A stretch of 64,000 nucleotides of DNA from Mycobacterium sp. 155 (GCF_000373905.1 NZ_KB892705.1:1-64000), one strand, 5' to 3'; counted from the stretch's first letter, positions 26,432 through 36,534 are shown. Numbers and translations: made by a program. Notes: generated from the sequence alone by a model not told the origin.

Positions 26432-26599
26432 GTGGCGTCGAGTACGGACGTTCGGCCGAAGATCACTTTGGCCTGCGAGGTGTGCAAGCACCGCAACTAC
26501 ATCACCAAGAAGAACCGCCGCAACGATCCCGATCGTCTCGAGGTCAAGAAGTTCTGCCCGAACTGCGGACACCACCAGCCGCACAAAGAGTCGCGGTAA
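26432..26599 (+). CDS. rpmG: 50S ribosomal protein L33
   Basis: 55 residues from GTG 26432. [20 protein letters not shown] and [17 protein letters not shown] give two CxxC pairs, so this is the zinc-binding form of L33. The gene is short and easy to miss. It starts 35 bases after tRNA-Met and is followed 15 bases later by hadA, the same order as M. tuberculosis rpmG2-hadA. Mycobacteria usually keep a second, cysteine-free L33 elsewhere, used in zinc limitation. Confidence 0.93.
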   Translation: MASSTDVRPKITLACEVCKHRNYITKKNRRNDPDRLEVKKFCPNCGHHQPHKESR

Positions 26600-26614
26600 A
26601 CCAAGGCAAGGCCC

Positions 26615-27091
26615 GTGGCTCTGTCGTCGAAGCTCGTTGGGAAGCACTTTCGCTATCCCGAGCACTACGAGGTCGGGCGCGAGAAGATTCGTGAGCACGC
26701 TCTCGCCGTCAAGAACGACGATGCCTTTTACCGCGACGAGAACGTCGCGGCCGAACTTGGTCACAGCGCGCTACCTGCGGCCCTGACCTTCATCTGCATT
26801 TTCGGCTACCAGGCGCAGTTGGCGTTCTTGCACGACGCCAACATCGGTGTCGAGGACGCTCAGATCGTCCAGGTCGACCAGGCCCTGAAGTTCGTCAAGC
26901 CGATTTTCGCGGGCGACAAGCTGTACGCGGACGTGTACGTGGATTCTGTTCGCCAGGCACACGGCACCGATCTCATCGTGTTCAAGACCATCATCACCGA
27001 CGATGCCGGTGACGTTGTGCAGGAGACTTACACGGCCCTTGCGGGTCGTACGGGCGAAGATGGAGAGGGCTTTTCTGATGGCGCTGCGTGA
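26615..27091 (+). CDS. hadA: (3R)-hydroxyacyl-ACP dehydratase subunit HadA
   Basis: 158 residues from GTG 26615. Hot-dog fold subunit of the FAS-II dehydratase that removes water from 3-hydroxyacyl-ACP during meromycolic acid elongation. HadA is the non-catalytic, substrate-binding partner of HadB; its Cys61 in M. tuberculosis is the site of isoxyl and thiacetazone attack, and a Cys is present here in ALTFICIFGYQAQLAFL. It overlaps hadB by 14 bases. Confidence 0.95.
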   Translation: MALSSKLVGKHFRYPEHYEVGREKIREHALAVKNDDAFYRDENVAAELGHSALPAALTFICIFGYQAQLAFLHDANIGVEDAQIVQVDQALKFVKPIFAGDKLYADVYVDSVRQAHGTDLIVFKTIITDDAGDVVQETYTALAGRTGEDGEGFSDGAA

Positions 27092-27506
27092 GTTCAGTTC
27101 GGTCAAGGTGGGGGACACGCTTCCGGAGAAGATCATTCCCTTGACCCGTGGCGACCTGGTCAACTACGCGGGTGTTTCCGGTGACCTGAATCCGATCCAC
27201 TGGGACGACGAGATCGCCAAGCAGGTCGGCCTCGACACCGCGATCGCACACGGCATGCTCACCATGGGCCTCGGCGGCGGCTACGTCACCTCCTGGGTCG
27301 GCGATCCGGCCGCGGTGAAGGAGTACAACGTGCGGTTCACCGCGGTGGTGCCGGTGCCCAATGACGGCGTGGGTGCGGAGATTGTCTTCAACGGCCGGAT
27401 CAAGTCCGTCGATCCCGAGGAAAAGCTCGTCACCATCGCCATCTCGGCCACCGCGGGCGGAAAGAAGATCTTCGGCCGGGCTGTCGCAACGGCACAACTG
27501 GCTTAG
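27078..27506 (+). CDS. hadB: (3R)-hydroxyacyl-ACP dehydratase catalytic subunit HadB
   Basis: 142 residues, identical in length to M. tuberculosis HadB. The hydratase-2 motif is intact in GVSGDLNPIHWDDEIAKQVG, with catalytic Asp and His (Asp36, His41), followed by HGMLTMGLGGGYVTSWVG. HadB is shared by the HadAB and HadBC heterodimers. ATG 27078 lies within the end of hadA, so translation is coupled. Confidence 0.96.
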   Translation: MALREFSSVKVGDTLPEKIIPLTRGDLVNYAGVSGDLNPIHWDDEIAKQVGLDTAIAHGMLTMGLGGGYVTSWVGDPAAVKEYNVRFTAVVPVPNDGVGAEIVFNGRIKSVDPEEKLVTIAISATAGGKKIFGRAVATAQLA

Positions 27507-27519
27507 GGGATTCCGAGGC

Positions 27520-28029
27520 ATGGCTCTCAAGACAGATATCCGCGGCATGGTCTGGAAGTACCCGGACCCATTCCTGATCGGCCGTGAGCAGATCCGCCAG
27601 TACGCCAAGGCGGTCAAGGCGTTCGACCCGGCGAGTCATGACGAGGCGGCGGCCACCGAGCTCGGCCACGATGCTCTGATTGCCCCGCTGACCTTCGCCT
27701 CCACCCTGGCCTTGTTGGTCCAGCAGCATTTCTTCAAGCATGTCGATGTCGGTATGCAGACCATGCAGATCGTCCAGGTGGACCAGAAGTTCGTCTACCG
27801 CAGGCCGCTCAAAGCCGGCGACCAACTGCACGCCGTCATGGAGATCACTTCGGTCGAGGAGCGGTTCGGCGCCGACATCGTCGTCACCCACAACGTCTGC
27901 ACCGACGACGATGGGGAGGTCGTGCTGGAGGCCTACACCACGATGATGGGCCACGAGGGCGACCACTCCATCCAGGTCAAGTGGGATCCGGAATCCGGCC
28001 AGGTCATCCGCAAGGCGGCCGGGGAGTAG
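27520..28029 (+). CDS. hadC: (3R)-hydroxyacyl-ACP dehydratase subunit HadC
   Basis: 169 residues. Paralogue of HadA (GMVWKYPDPFLIGREQIRQ; APLTFASTLALLVQQHFF) that pairs with HadB for late elongation cycles of meromycolate chains. It lacks the HadB Asp/His motif, as expected of the stabilising subunit. It follows hadB by 13 bases with a GAGG-like ribosome binding site. Last gene of the rpmG-hadABC run; the next gene is tRNA-Trp with its own likely promoter (TACACT at 28072-28077). Confidence 0.94.
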   Translation: MALKTDIRGMVWKYPDPFLIGREQIRQYAKAVKAFDPASHDEAAATELGHDALIAPLTFASTLALLVQQHFFKHVDVGMQTMQIVQVDQKFVYRRPLKAGDQLHAVMEITSVEERFGADIVVTHNVCTDDDGEVVLEAYTTMMGHEGDHSIQVKWDPESGQVIRKAAGE

Positions 28030-28204
28030 GTGGGCCGCCGGCGCGATTAGTCGTTGATACCCACACCGGGGTACACTCGGCTCTCGGGGTTTTTCCCATT
28101 TCAGCGCGCTGTCCGTCGGCTTTATCGAGCGAACGGGGAGCGCGCGAATTGTGTAAGCCCCGGACAGAGGACGTGATGGCGGGGTCAAATCTTGTCATCG
28201 CCGA

Positions 28205-28277
<73 letters not shown>

Positions 28278-28345
28278 CTCAATTGAATATTCGACAAGGT
28301 GTGGACACTGGAAGGTGACCACACAACCTGGATGAAAGGCATGCG

Positions 28346-28795
28346 GTGAGCGACGAGCGCGAAGGTGTCGGCTCCGCAGACGACACTGAGACCGACGCCG
28401 ATGGCTCCGGCAACCACAGTCGGACCGCGGTCGTGACCCGGCCGCTGCGCCCGACCGGTAAGCGGTCCCGCCGTGGAGTGCCCAGCGAGGCCGAGGACGA
28501 CGAGACCGACAGCGGTGAAGACACCGCCGAGTCGAAGGATGCCGCCAAGAACGGCTCCGGCAAGACCAAGAAGGCCAAGAAGGCTGCCGGCGGGCCGTCA
28601 CGCAATCCGATCATGTTCGTCGTCAACTACCTCAAGCAGGTTGTTGCCGAACTTCGGAAGGTGATCTGGCCCAACCGCAAGCAGATGGTCAGCTACACGT
28701 CCGTGGTGCTGGTCTTCCTGGTGTTCATGGTCGCGCTGATTTCAGGTGTGGACCTGGGCCTGGCGCGGCTGGTGTCGCTGGTTTTCGGCACCTGA
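28346..28795 (+). CDS. secE: Preprotein translocase subunit SecE
   Basis: 149 residues from GTG 28346. The essential SecE core is the C-terminal third: [20 protein letters not shown], with the conserved W-P amphipathic segment, then one transmembrane helix ([20 protein letters not shown]). The first 85 residues are a charged, low-complexity extension typical of mycobacterial SecE. SecE clamps SecY in the protein-export channel. It is followed 27 bases later by nusG, an order conserved in most bacteria. Confidence 0.95.
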   Translation: MSDEREGVGSADDTETDADGSGNHSRTAVVTRPLRPTGKRSRRGVPSEAEDDETDSGEDTAESKDAAKNGSGKTKKAKKAAGGPSRNPIMFVVNYLKQVVAELRKVIWPNRKQMVSYTSVVLVFLVFMVALISGVDLGLARLVSLVFGT

Positions 28796-28807
28796 CCTGA
28801 GTTTTGA

Positions 28808-29734
<927 letters not shown>

Positions 29735-29800
29735 TCGGTAACGGCTAGAACAGCGGGCGCGGTACGCGCCCTCGGATAAGCGAGTAAGGAACACCACAGC

Positions 29801-30229
29801 ATGGCCCCGAAGAAGAAGGTCGCCGGGCTCATCAAGCTGCAGATCCAGGCCGGGCAGGCCAACCCTGCCCCGCCGGTTGGTCCTGCGCTTGGCCAGCACG
29901 GCGTCAACATCATGGAGTTCTGCAAGGCGTACAACGCCGCGACTGAGTCGCAGCGCGGCAACGTCATCCCCGTGGAGATCACTGTCTACGAGGACCGCAG
30001 CTTCACGTTCGCCCTCAAGACCCCGCCCGCCGCCAGGCTGCTGCTCAAGGCCGCCGGTGTGCCCAAGGGTTCGGGTGAGCCGCACAAGACCAAGGTCGCC
30101 AAGGTGAGTTGGGATCAGGTGCGCGAGATCGCCGAGACCAAGAAGGCCGACCTCAACGCCAACGACATCGACGCCGCGGCGAAGATCATCGCCGGTACCG
30201 CCCGGTCGATGGGTATCACCGTCGAGTAG
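29801..30229 (+). CDS. rplK: 50S ribosomal protein L11
   Basis: 142 residues. N-terminal [20 protein letters not shown] and [21 protein letters not shown]-terminal [12 protein letters not shown]: a canonical L11, which forms the GTPase-associated centre with 23S rRNA and activates RelA. Downstream of nusG and upstream of rplA in the conserved secE-nusG-rplK-rplA order. GTAAGG lies upstream of ATG 29801. Confidence 0.97.
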   Translation: MAPKKKVAGLIKLQIQAGQANPAPPVGPALGQHGVNIMEFCKAYNAATESQRGNVIPVEITVYEDRSFTFALKTPPAARLLLKAAGVPKGSGEPHKTKVAKVSWDQVREIAETKKADLNANDIDAAAKIIAGTARSMGITVE

Positions 30230-30334
30230 CACAGCGGATCGACGCGACAACAAAAGTCGAGTATCCGTATCAAAAGCAATACGTGGAAGGGCCCGCTTCG
30301 GCCCGCCAACCACGAACTCTGAACTGGAGATTCA

Positions 30335-31042
30335 ATGAGCAAGAACAGCAAGGCATATCGCGAGGCGGCCGAGAAGGTCGACAAGGACAAGCTCTACACG
30401 CCGCTGGAGGCCGCGAAGCTGGCCAAGGAGACGTCGTCCAAGAAGCAGGACGCCACCGTAGAGGTGGCCATCCGCCTGGGCGTCGACCCCCGCAAGGCGG
30501 ACCAGATGGTCCGCGGCACCGTCAACCTGCCACACGGCACGGGTAAGACCGCGCGCGTTGCGGTGTTCGCCGTGGGCGAGAAGGCCGAGCAGGCCATCGC
30601 CGCCGGTGCTGACGTGGTCGGCAGCGACGACCTGATCGAGAAGATCCAGGGCGGCTTCCTCGACTTCGACGCCGCGATTGCCACCCCGGACCAGATGGCC
30701 AAGGTCGGCCGGATCGCTCGCGTGCTGGGCCCGCGCGGGCTGATGCCGAACCCCAAGACCGGCACCGTCACTCCGGACGTCACCAAGGCCGTCCAGGACA
30801 TCAAGGGCGGCAAGATCAACTTCCGTGTCGACAAGCAGGCCAACCTGCACTTCATCATCGGCAAGGCATCCTTCGACGAGGCCAAGCTGGCCGAGAACTA
30901 CGGTGCCGCGCTCGACGAGGTGCTGCGGGCCAAGCCGTCGTCCTCGAAGGGTCGTTACCTCAAGAAGGTGACCGTCTCGACCACCACGGGCCCGGGCATC
31001 CCGGTTGACCCCGCGGTGACCCGGAACTTCACCGAGGCTTAG
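30335..31042 (+). CDS. rplA: 50S ribosomal protein L1
   Basis: 235 residues. L1 stalk protein that helps move deacylated tRNA out of the E site and, in many bacteria, represses its own mRNA. Conserved [20 protein letters not shown] and [19 protein letters not shown] are present. A GGAG ribosome binding site precedes ATG 30335. The 105-base gap after rplK contains a small GGGCC...GGCCC hairpin that could be the L1 target. The gene ends shortly before a very long inverted repeat. Confidence 0.97.
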   Translation: MSKNSKAYREAAEKVDKDKLYTPLEAAKLAKETSSKKQDATVEVAIRLGVDPRKADQMVRGTVNLPHGTGKTARVAVFAVGEKAEQAIAAGADVVGSDDLIEKIQGGFLDFDAAIATPDQMAKVGRIARVLGPRGLMPNPKTGTVTPDVTKAVQDIKGGKINFRVDKQANLHFIIGKASFDEAKLAENYGAALDEVLRAKPSSSKGRYLKKVTVSTTTGPGIPVDPAVTRNFTEA

Positions 31043-31054
31043 TTTTTCCTGCGC

Positions 31055-31110
31055 GAGCAGACACGAAAGTCCCCGCACACCCGGTGTGTCGGGGACTTTC
31101 GTGTCTGCTC
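31055..31110. terminator. Long inverted repeat between rplA and the sigma gene
   Basis: GAGCAGACACGAAAGTCCCC (31055-31074) pairs perfectly with the sequence ending at 31110, and inner CACAC/GTGTG extends the stem, 56 bases in all. As the genes on both sides converge here, it can end transcription from both directions. Confidence 0.75.
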
Positions 31111-31115
31111 GGCGG

Positions 31116-32246
31116 TCAGGTGAGTTCGGTGATGCGGCGACGCAGCAGATCCGCCCGGATGGAGGCGACGACGTTGGAGCGTGCCAGCCGCGGATCGTCG
31201 GCCACCTCGTCGAGCGCTGCCAGTCCGGTGTCGAATCCATCGCGAAAAGCGAGCGCCACAGCACGATTGGCGAGCACCACCGGTGAATCGCCGAAGTCCA
31301 GCAGCCGGTCGTACGCCTGGCAGATGACCGTCCAGTCAGTGAGTTGCCAGCTTGATGCGGTGGCGTGCACCGCCGCGATCACCGCCTGCGGCAGGTACGG
31401 GCCGGCCGCACCCTCGGCCAACCGCAACTGTTCCAGGCCTCGGGCGATGCGGCCACGGTCCCAACGCTTTCGGTCTTGTTCGTCCAGCGGTACCAGTGCA
31501 CCGCTGTCGTCCACGCGGGTGTGCCGACGTGAATCATGCAGCAGCACAAGGGCTGCCAGTGCGTGCGCATCCAGATTGTCGGGGAGCAACGCGCACAGCT
31601 CGCCGGCCAGGCGAACGCCCTCGTCACACAACTCGTCGCGGATGGCCGACGGCCCGGCGGTGGACCAGTAGCCCTCGGTGAACACCGAATAGATGCAGCC
31701 GAGTACGTGTGGTGTGCGTTCGGGCAGGAGTTCGGTCGGCGGTACCCGTAGTGGGATGTTCGCGTTGCGAATCTTGTTCTTGGCCCGCGTGATTCGCTGG
31801 CCGATCGCGGCCTCGGACTGCAGCAGCGCCCGGGCGATCTCGGCTACGGTGAGCCCGGAGATCAGCCGCAGGGTCAGGGCCAGCTGCGAGCTGCCATCGA
31901 GGGCCGGATGCGCGCACGTGAACATCATCCGCAGCTGGTCGTCGTGGACGGGGTGCACTTCCTCGGTGACGTTCACGCGCGCCGTCACCTCCTCGTACAC
32001 CGCGGCGAGTTCCTTTCCGGGACGCTCGGATTCGCGCCGGAAGCGGTCGAGGGCACGATTGCGGGCCACTGCTGTCAGCCAGGCGCCCGGATTGGCGGGA
32101 AGGCCGTCGGAGGGCCAGGTGCGCAGCGCCTGGGCGCAGGCCTCCTGGACAGCGTCCTCGGCGACGGTGAGATCACCGGACCATCGTGCGAGCGCTGCAA
32201 CGGCAGGGCCCCACTCACGCCGGAAGACGCCGTCCAGCTCGGACAT
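31116..32246 (-). CDS. ECF42-type RNA polymerase sigma factor
   Basis: 376 residues. Sigma-2 region in REWGPAVAALARWSGDLTVA and EDAVQEACAQALRTWP; sigma-4 region in LRLISGLTVAEIARALLQSE and AIGQRITRAKNKI. The remaining 200 residues (LCDEGVRLAGELCALLPDN, EALALAALVLLHDSRR type) form the TPR-like C-terminal extension seen in ECF42 group sigma factors. That group needs its extension for activity and sits beside DGPF (YCII) genes rather than an anti-sigma gene. Here the DGPF gene is four bases upstream, in the same operon. No anti-sigma gene is found. Confidence 0.88.
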   Translation of the reverse strand: MSELDGVFRREWGPAVAALARWSGDLTVAEDAVQEACAQALRTWPSDGLPANPGAWLTAVARNRALDRFRRESERPGKELAAVYEEVTARVNVTEEVHPVHDDQLRMMFTCAHPALDGSSQLALTLRLISGLTVAEIARALLQSEAAIGQRITRAKNKIRNANIPLRVPPTELLPERTPHVLGCIYSVFTEGYWSTAGPSAIRDELCDEGVRLAGELCALLPDNLDAHALAALVLLHDSRRHTRVDDSGALVPLDEQDRKRWDRGRIARGLEQLRLAEGAAGPYLPQAVIAAVHATASSWQLTDWTVICQAYDRLLDFGDSPVVLANRAVALAFRDGFDTGLAALDEVADDPRLARSNVVASIRADLLRRRITELT

Positions 32247-32250
32247 CCGC

Positions 32251-32973
32251 CTAGAGGCCGGCGATGCCGGACAACTGGCGCACCTCGATCGCTGAGGCCG
32301 GAATCATCGAGGCCAGCTTGACCGCCTCATCGCGGTCGGCCGCGCGCAGCACATAGAAGCCGTTGGCCACCTCGGCGCCCTCGGCGTACGGACCATCGGT
32401 GAGGGTCACCTTGCCGTCTCGGACCTGCACCGTGGTGGCAGTGGACGGAGGATGCAGCGGTGCGCCGGCCAGGGTTTTGTCACCGATGGTCTTGGCGAGT
32501 TCGACGTGCAGGGCCGCCTGCTTGTTCCACTCGTCGGTTCCAGGCGTGTGGACGTTCTCCGGCGGCTCCAGCAACAGGGCCAGCCAATCGTTGCCCAGCG
32601 GCTGCTCGGGTGCCTGCCAGTGGACCATCGGCCACAACTCGACCGCGCCGTGCTTCGCGACGGGTATGTCGCGGGCCAGTGCGATGGCCTCGTCGAGATT
32701 GTCCGCTTCGAACACGTAGTAGCCTCCGGCCACCTCAGCGCCTTCTGCGAACGGGCCATCGGTGATTGCCGTCGGCGGTGCCGACAATTGGACTGCAGGA
32801 CCGCCCGGACCGCCGGAGATGCGGACAGCAGCTGCGGCCGGGGCCAGCGCATCGCCTGCACGAATCGACGCTGCCGCTTTGGCGTGGAAGTCCAGATACG
32901 CCGACATCTCGGCAGCACCCTGCTCAGGGGTGAGTGCCTTCTCCCGATTGATCAGTAGAGCGAAGTAGTGCAT
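32251..32973 (-). CDS. Fused double DGPF/YCII-domain protein
   Basis: 240 residues with two copies of the DGPF (YCII) domain in one chain: AITDGPFAEGAEVAGGYYVF and TLTDGPYAEGAEVANGFYVL, each followed by a DEA(I/V)-LA helix. The domain is a ferredoxin-like fold of unknown reaction that accompanies ECF42 sigma factors, commonly as separate single-domain genes. Here two are joined. ATG 32973 follows GGGAGA. First gene of the operon with the ECF42-type sigma factor, behind a promoter that fits that sigma group. Confidence 0.85.
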   Translation of the reverse strand: MHYFALLINREKALTPEQGAAEMSAYLDFHAKAAASIRAGDALAPAAAAVRISGGPGGPAVQLSAPPTAITDGPFAEGAEVAGGYYVFEADNLDEAIALARDIPVAKHGAVELWPMVHWQAPEQPLGNDWLALLLEPPENVHTPGTDEWNKQAALHVELAKTIGDKTLAGAPLHPPSTATTVQVRDGKVTLTDGPYAEGAEVANGFYVLRAADRDEAVKLASMIPASAIEVRQLSGIAGL

Positions 32974-33026
32974 CGTCGTCTCCCGGTGTCAGCGAGTGAG
33001 AACCTGCTGTTCCACTCTCTACCTAT

Positions 33027-33055
33027 CCGACGAACGACGACGTCGCGATCCGACA
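33027..33055 (-). promoter_or_regulatory. Putative ECF42-type promoter
   Basis: On the minus strand, TGTCGG (33055-33050), 17 bases, then CGTCGG (33032-33027). This resembles the TGTCGA / CGTC elements I recall for ECF42 promoters and sits about 55 bases upstream of the double-DGPF gene, which would make the sigma factor self-activating. Confidence 0.45.
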
Positions 33056-33067
33056 GCTTGCGCGAAA

Positions 33068-33928
33068 TTACTTTTGCAGCGTGAACTGGTGCACGCTGAT
33101 GTGGCCCGAGGCGAAGTACTTCTGGCAGCCGTTGAGGTACTTGTCGTAGCGGTCGTAGACCTCTTGGCCCTGGACCGCGATGGCCTCGTCCTTGTGGGCC
33201 TCGAGCGCGTCGGCCCAGATCTTGAGCGTCCGGACGTAGTGCGGCCCGATCTCCTGCAGCTGGGTGAGCTTGAACCCGGCCTCGGTGGCTTTCTCTTCCT
33301 CCATCGACACCGAGGGCAGCCGGCCACCGGGGAAGATCTCGGTCATGATGAACCGGGCGAACCGGGCGTCTTCGAACGTCATGTGCAGGCCGAGTTTCTG
33401 GCCTTCACGAAGATCGAATCCCGTGATGTTGTGCAGGAGCATCCGGCCGTCGTCGGGCAGCGCGTCGTAGGCCATCTTGAAGAACGCCGGATAGCGGTCG
33501 AACCCGAAGTGCTCGAATGCGCCGATCGAGACGATGCGGTCGACCTTCTCGTCGAACTCTTCCCAGCCCTGGAGGCGAACCTCGACGTTGCGCTCGGTGG
33601 GAATCTTGGAGAGCTTGTCGATGGCGTACTCGCGCTGCTCGCCGGACAGGGTCAGGCCGATGACGTTGACGTCGTACTTTTCGATGGCCCGCGCCATGCC
33701 GCCGCCCCAGCCGCAGCCGATGTCGAGCAACGTCATGCCGGGTTCCAGGCCGAGTTTGCCCAGTGACAGGTCGAACTTGGCGAGCTGGGCCTCGTCGCCG
33801 GTCATGTCCTCGCGTTCGAAGTACCCACAGGTGTAACCCATTGTCGGGCCGAGGAACAGTTCGTAGAATTCGTTCGAAATGTCGTAGATCGACTGCAGTT
33901 CTTCATATTTCGGTGTCAATTTAGACAT
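33068..33928 (-). CDS. mmaA: Mycolic-acid cyclopropane/methoxy methyltransferase
   Basis: 286 residues of the CmaA/MmaA/PcaA family, which use S-adenosylmethionine to add cyclopropane, methyl, hydroxyl or methoxy groups to meromycolate double bonds. SAM motif LLDIGCGWGGGMARAIEKY; N-terminal YDISNEFYELFLGPTMGYTC with the lipid-adapting helices; GAFEHFGFDRYPAFF; IFPGGRLPS. In M. tuberculosis four paralogues (mmaA1-4) fill this spot; here one intact gene and one fragment remain. Its position next to rplA is that of mmaA4, but I cannot tell from sequence alone whether it makes oxygenated mycolates. Confidence 0.85.
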   Translation of the reverse strand: MSKLTPKYEELQSIYDISNEFYELFLGPTMGYTCGYFEREDMTGDEAQLAKFDLSLGKLGLEPGMTLLDIGCGWGGGMARAIEKYDVNVIGLTLSGEQREYAIDKLSKIPTERNVEVRLQGWEEFDEKVDRIVSIGAFEHFGFDRYPAFFKMAYDALPDDGRMLLHNITGFDLREGQKLGLHMTFEDARFARFIMTEIFPGGRLPSVSMEEEKATEAGFKLTQLQEIGPHYVRTLKIWADALEAHKDEAIAVQGQEVYDRYDKYLNGCQKYFASGHISVHQFTLQK

Positions 33929-34162
33929 ATTCGAAAATGCTCCAAGCTTATAGTTTTCTGCTTGCGGGAAGTCAGCCTACAGCAGGTCAAGGCCGGTTAG
34001 CTTTGACTGCTGTCAACGTATCTGTCTGGCAAACGCGTGGTCGGCGCCGCTGTGCCAATTGACTCGCCAGTGCCAGCGGAAATCTAATTGCACCTGGGCT
34101 GGCAGCGAAGTTGATGCGACACGCCTGGCACTGCAAAGAGAACGGGTCTACGTCGATGTTGC

Positions 34163-34232
34163 CCCCGGCCGTGCGGAGTGTTCCTCGACCATCTGCACTG
34201 TTCGGCAGACGCTCGCCCGGGAAAATTTCGGC
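34163..34232 (-). pseudogene. Methyltransferase (mmaA-type) C-terminal fragment
   Basis: The minus strand reads AEIFPGERLP (34232-34203), then after a one-base shift TVQMVEEHSARPG. Intact MmaA proteins read (T)EIFPGGRLPS followed by a MVEHGEKAGF-like stretch. Upstream the reading begins only 20 bases after the lipG stop, and downstream it is lost after a stop. It looks like the residue of a second mmaA copy deleted between mmaA and lipG. The match is short, so confidence is moderate. Confidence 0.5.
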
Positions 34233-34251
34233 CTTCTTGCGGGCTCACGCA

Positions 34252-35157
34252 CTAGCCGACGTAGGCGAAATTCGTCTTGAGCTCGCCGACGATCTCGTCC
34301 CACACCGGTTCAGGTAGCTCGTGGCCCATGCCGTCGATCAACACCAGCCGGGCGCCCGCGATCGCCTTGGCCACCGCACGTCCCCCGAACGGCCGCATCA
34401 ACCGGTCCGCGAGACCGTGGATCACCACTGTCGGTGCGGTGATCCGCCGATCGTGGTGAACCAGGCTGCCGCTACCGAGGATCGCGGCGAAGTGTCGCGC
34501 GATACCGGCGGGGTAGTACGCGCGGTCGTAGAGTTCGGCCGCCTCGGCGCGCATCTTGTCGTCCGGTGTGGGATAGGCGGGGCTGCCGTTGATCTTGCCG
34601 AGCCGAACGGCGTTGTCGATGATGGCATCTCGTGTCGAGTTCGCCGGCGGACCGGTGATTACCGACAGCAGTTGCTTGATACCCGGTGGCGGCAAGAGCG
34701 CCTTGTTGTTGCTGGAGAAGATCACCGCGAGGGTTTTGGTCCGGTCCCGGTACCGCGACGCGAAGACCTGAGCGACCATCCCGCCCATCGATCCGCCGAC
34801 GATGTGGGCGGCGTCGATGTCGAGGTAATCGAGCAGGGCCGCGGCGTCGTCGGCAATGTCCTCCAGCGTGTATACCGACGGGCTGCGCAGCCCCAGGAAC
34901 GAGCGGGCCATGCGCAACGCCAGCGGGGTGCCGACCCGTTGGCCAGACAACTTGCTCGACAACCCGACGTCTCGGTTGTCGTAGCGGATGACGCGCAACC
35001 CCTGGTCGACGAGCTTCTCGCAGAAACCGGTGCGCCACAACAACAATTGCGCACCCAGGCCCATGATCAGCAAGACCACGGGGTCGTTCGGGTCGCCCAT
35101 GTCCTCGTAGTAGAGGTCGATATCGCCGGCTTTGGCGTATCCGCTGCGAATTTCCAT
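34252..35157 (-). CDS. lipG: Alpha/beta-hydrolase, probable lipase/esterase LipG
   Basis: 301 residues, the length of M. tuberculosis LipG (Rv0646c), also located between the mmaA genes and the ABC1 kinase. Nucleophile elbow HIVGGSMGGMVAQVFAS, acid Asp in VVIHGLADRLMRP, and His in LIDGMGHELPEP complete the triad. No signal peptide. The ATG at 35157 directly follows the stop of the ABC1-kinase gene with no base between, so translation is coupled. The true substrate is unknown. Confidence 0.9.
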   Translation of the reverse strand: MEIRSGYAKAGDIDLYYEDMGDPNDPVVLLIMGLGAQLLLWRTGFCEKLVDQGLRVIRYDNRDVGLSSKLSGQRVGTPLALRMARSFLGLRSPSVYTLEDIADDAAALLDYLDIDAAHIVGGSMGGMVAQVFASRYRDRTKTLAVIFSSNNKALLPPPGIKQLLSVITGPPANSTRDAIIDNAVRLGKINGSPAYPTPDDKMRAEAAELYDRAYYPAGIARHFAAILGSGSLVHHDRRITAPTVVIHGLADRLMRPFGGRAVAKAIAGARLVLIDGMGHELPEPVWDEIVGELKTNFAYVG

Positions 35158-36534
35158 CTAGGTCTCGACCTCATCGTCGCTTTGTTCATCGACGGACTGG
35201 TGCTCGCGGCCGATATCCACCATGACGTTGGCGAAATAACCGGTGAGCTGCGGATCGTTCATCATCTGCCAATTTGGTGCCAGCAGTTTCATGTACCGCT
35301 CCACGTAGAGGAACTGTTTGCCGATCAGCACGAGCTCGCGGGGCAGCTTGACGTCATACGCATCGGCCAGCGCCGAGAGCTGCTTGCCGATTTCCGCGTA
35401 GGACATATCGCCCAGCGACTTCATGGTCAGCGGGGTCGCGAACGCCTCCAGATCCCTGGCGGCCTCGCCCTCGGGCTTGACCGTGCCCACCGCGCCCATC
35501 AACACCACGATCTTGCCCGCGGCGGCATGGTCTTTCTTGACCAGCAGGGCGTAGACGAGCTCGCGCAGCAGCCAGCGGGTGCGCGGATCGATGCGGCCCA
35601 TGATGCCGAAGTCGAAGAACACGATCTTGCCGTCGTGATCCACATGCAGATTGCCGGCGTGCAGGTCGCCGTGGAACAGGCCATGTTTGAGGCCGCCCTC
35701 GAAAACACTGAACAGCAGCGCCTTCACCAGCTCCGTGCCGTCGAAACCGGCCTCGCGGATGGCGGCCACGTCGTCGATACGGATGCCGGCAACGCGCTCC
35801 ATCGTCAGCACCCGCGCACTCGTCAGGTCCCAATACACCTGCGGGACCCGGATGTTCTCGCCGAGCGGCGAGGCGTGCATGTGTGACACCCACGCGTCCA
35901 TCGACTGGGCCTCGAGTCGGAAGTCGAGCTCCTCGGCCAGGTTGTCGGCGAAATCGGCGACCACATCCTGCGCGGACAGTCGCCGGCCCAGCTTGGCGAG
36001 TTCGATGACCTGGGCGCTGCGCTTGAGGATCTGTAGATCCGCCGCGACACGACGACGGATACCAGGCCGCTGGATCTTGACGACCACCTCTTCACCGGAG
36101 TGCAGCGTCGCGTAATGAACCTGGGCGATCGAGGCAGAGGCGAACGGCTTCTCGTCGAACGACTTGAACAGGTTCTGTGGGTCGTCGCCGAGTTCCTCTT
36201 TGAGGAGTTTGTGTACCGCTGCGGTATCCGCTGGCGGCACCCGGTCCAGCAGGCTGCGGAACTCCCGGCTCAACGGTTCACCGAAGGCGCCGGGGCTGGA
36301 GGCGATGATCTGGCCGAACTTGACATACGTCGGACCGAGATCAGAGAACGTCTGCGGGACCTGCTTGATGACCTTCTCCTGCAGAGATCCCTTGCCGAGG
36401 AGGCTTGTAACGACGCGAGCGCCCGTGCGGGTGATCTGCCAGCCGGTCGCGCCGACGCGTGCGGCCTCGACCGGCAGGGGCACGCGGTCCAGCTTGGCTC
36501 CCTCGCGCTGTTTGGATTTCGGCGGAGTGCTCAC
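35158..36534 (-). CDS. ABC1/UbiB-family atypical kinase (AarF)
   Basis: 458 residues. Features of the UbiB/ADCK group: the KxGQ motif in LGPTYVKFGQIIASSPGAFG, the SIAQVHYA ATP-site loop in place of a glycine loop, KIQRPGI with the conserved Lys, HGDLHAGNLHVDHDGKI, and FFDFGIMG. These proteins act in isoprenoid quinone or lipid metabolism with weak ATPase rather than protein kinase activity. It matches M. tuberculosis Rv0647c in position, upstream of lipG. Substrate unknown in mycobacteria. Confidence 0.9.
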   Translation of the reverse strand: MSTPPKSKQREGAKLDRVPLPVEAARVGATGWQITRTGARVVTSLLGKGSLQEKVIKQVPQTFSDLGPTYVKFGQIIASSPGAFGEPLSREFRSLLDRVPPADTAAVHKLLKEELGDDPQNLFKSFDEKPFASASIAQVHYATLHSGEEVVVKIQRPGIRRRVAADLQILKRSAQVIELAKLGRRLSAQDVVADFADNLAEELDFRLEAQSMDAWVSHMHASPLGENIRVPQVYWDLTSARVLTMERVAGIRIDDVAAIREAGFDGTELVKALLFSVFEGGLKHGLFHGDLHAGNLHVDHDGKIVFFDFGIMGRIDPRTRWLLRELVYALLVKKDHAAAGKIVVLMGAVGTVKPEGEAARDLEAFATPLTMKSLGDMSYAEIGKQLSALADAYDVKLPRELVLIGKQFLYVERYMKLLAPNWQMMNDPQLTGYFANVMVDIGREHQSVDEQSDDEVET

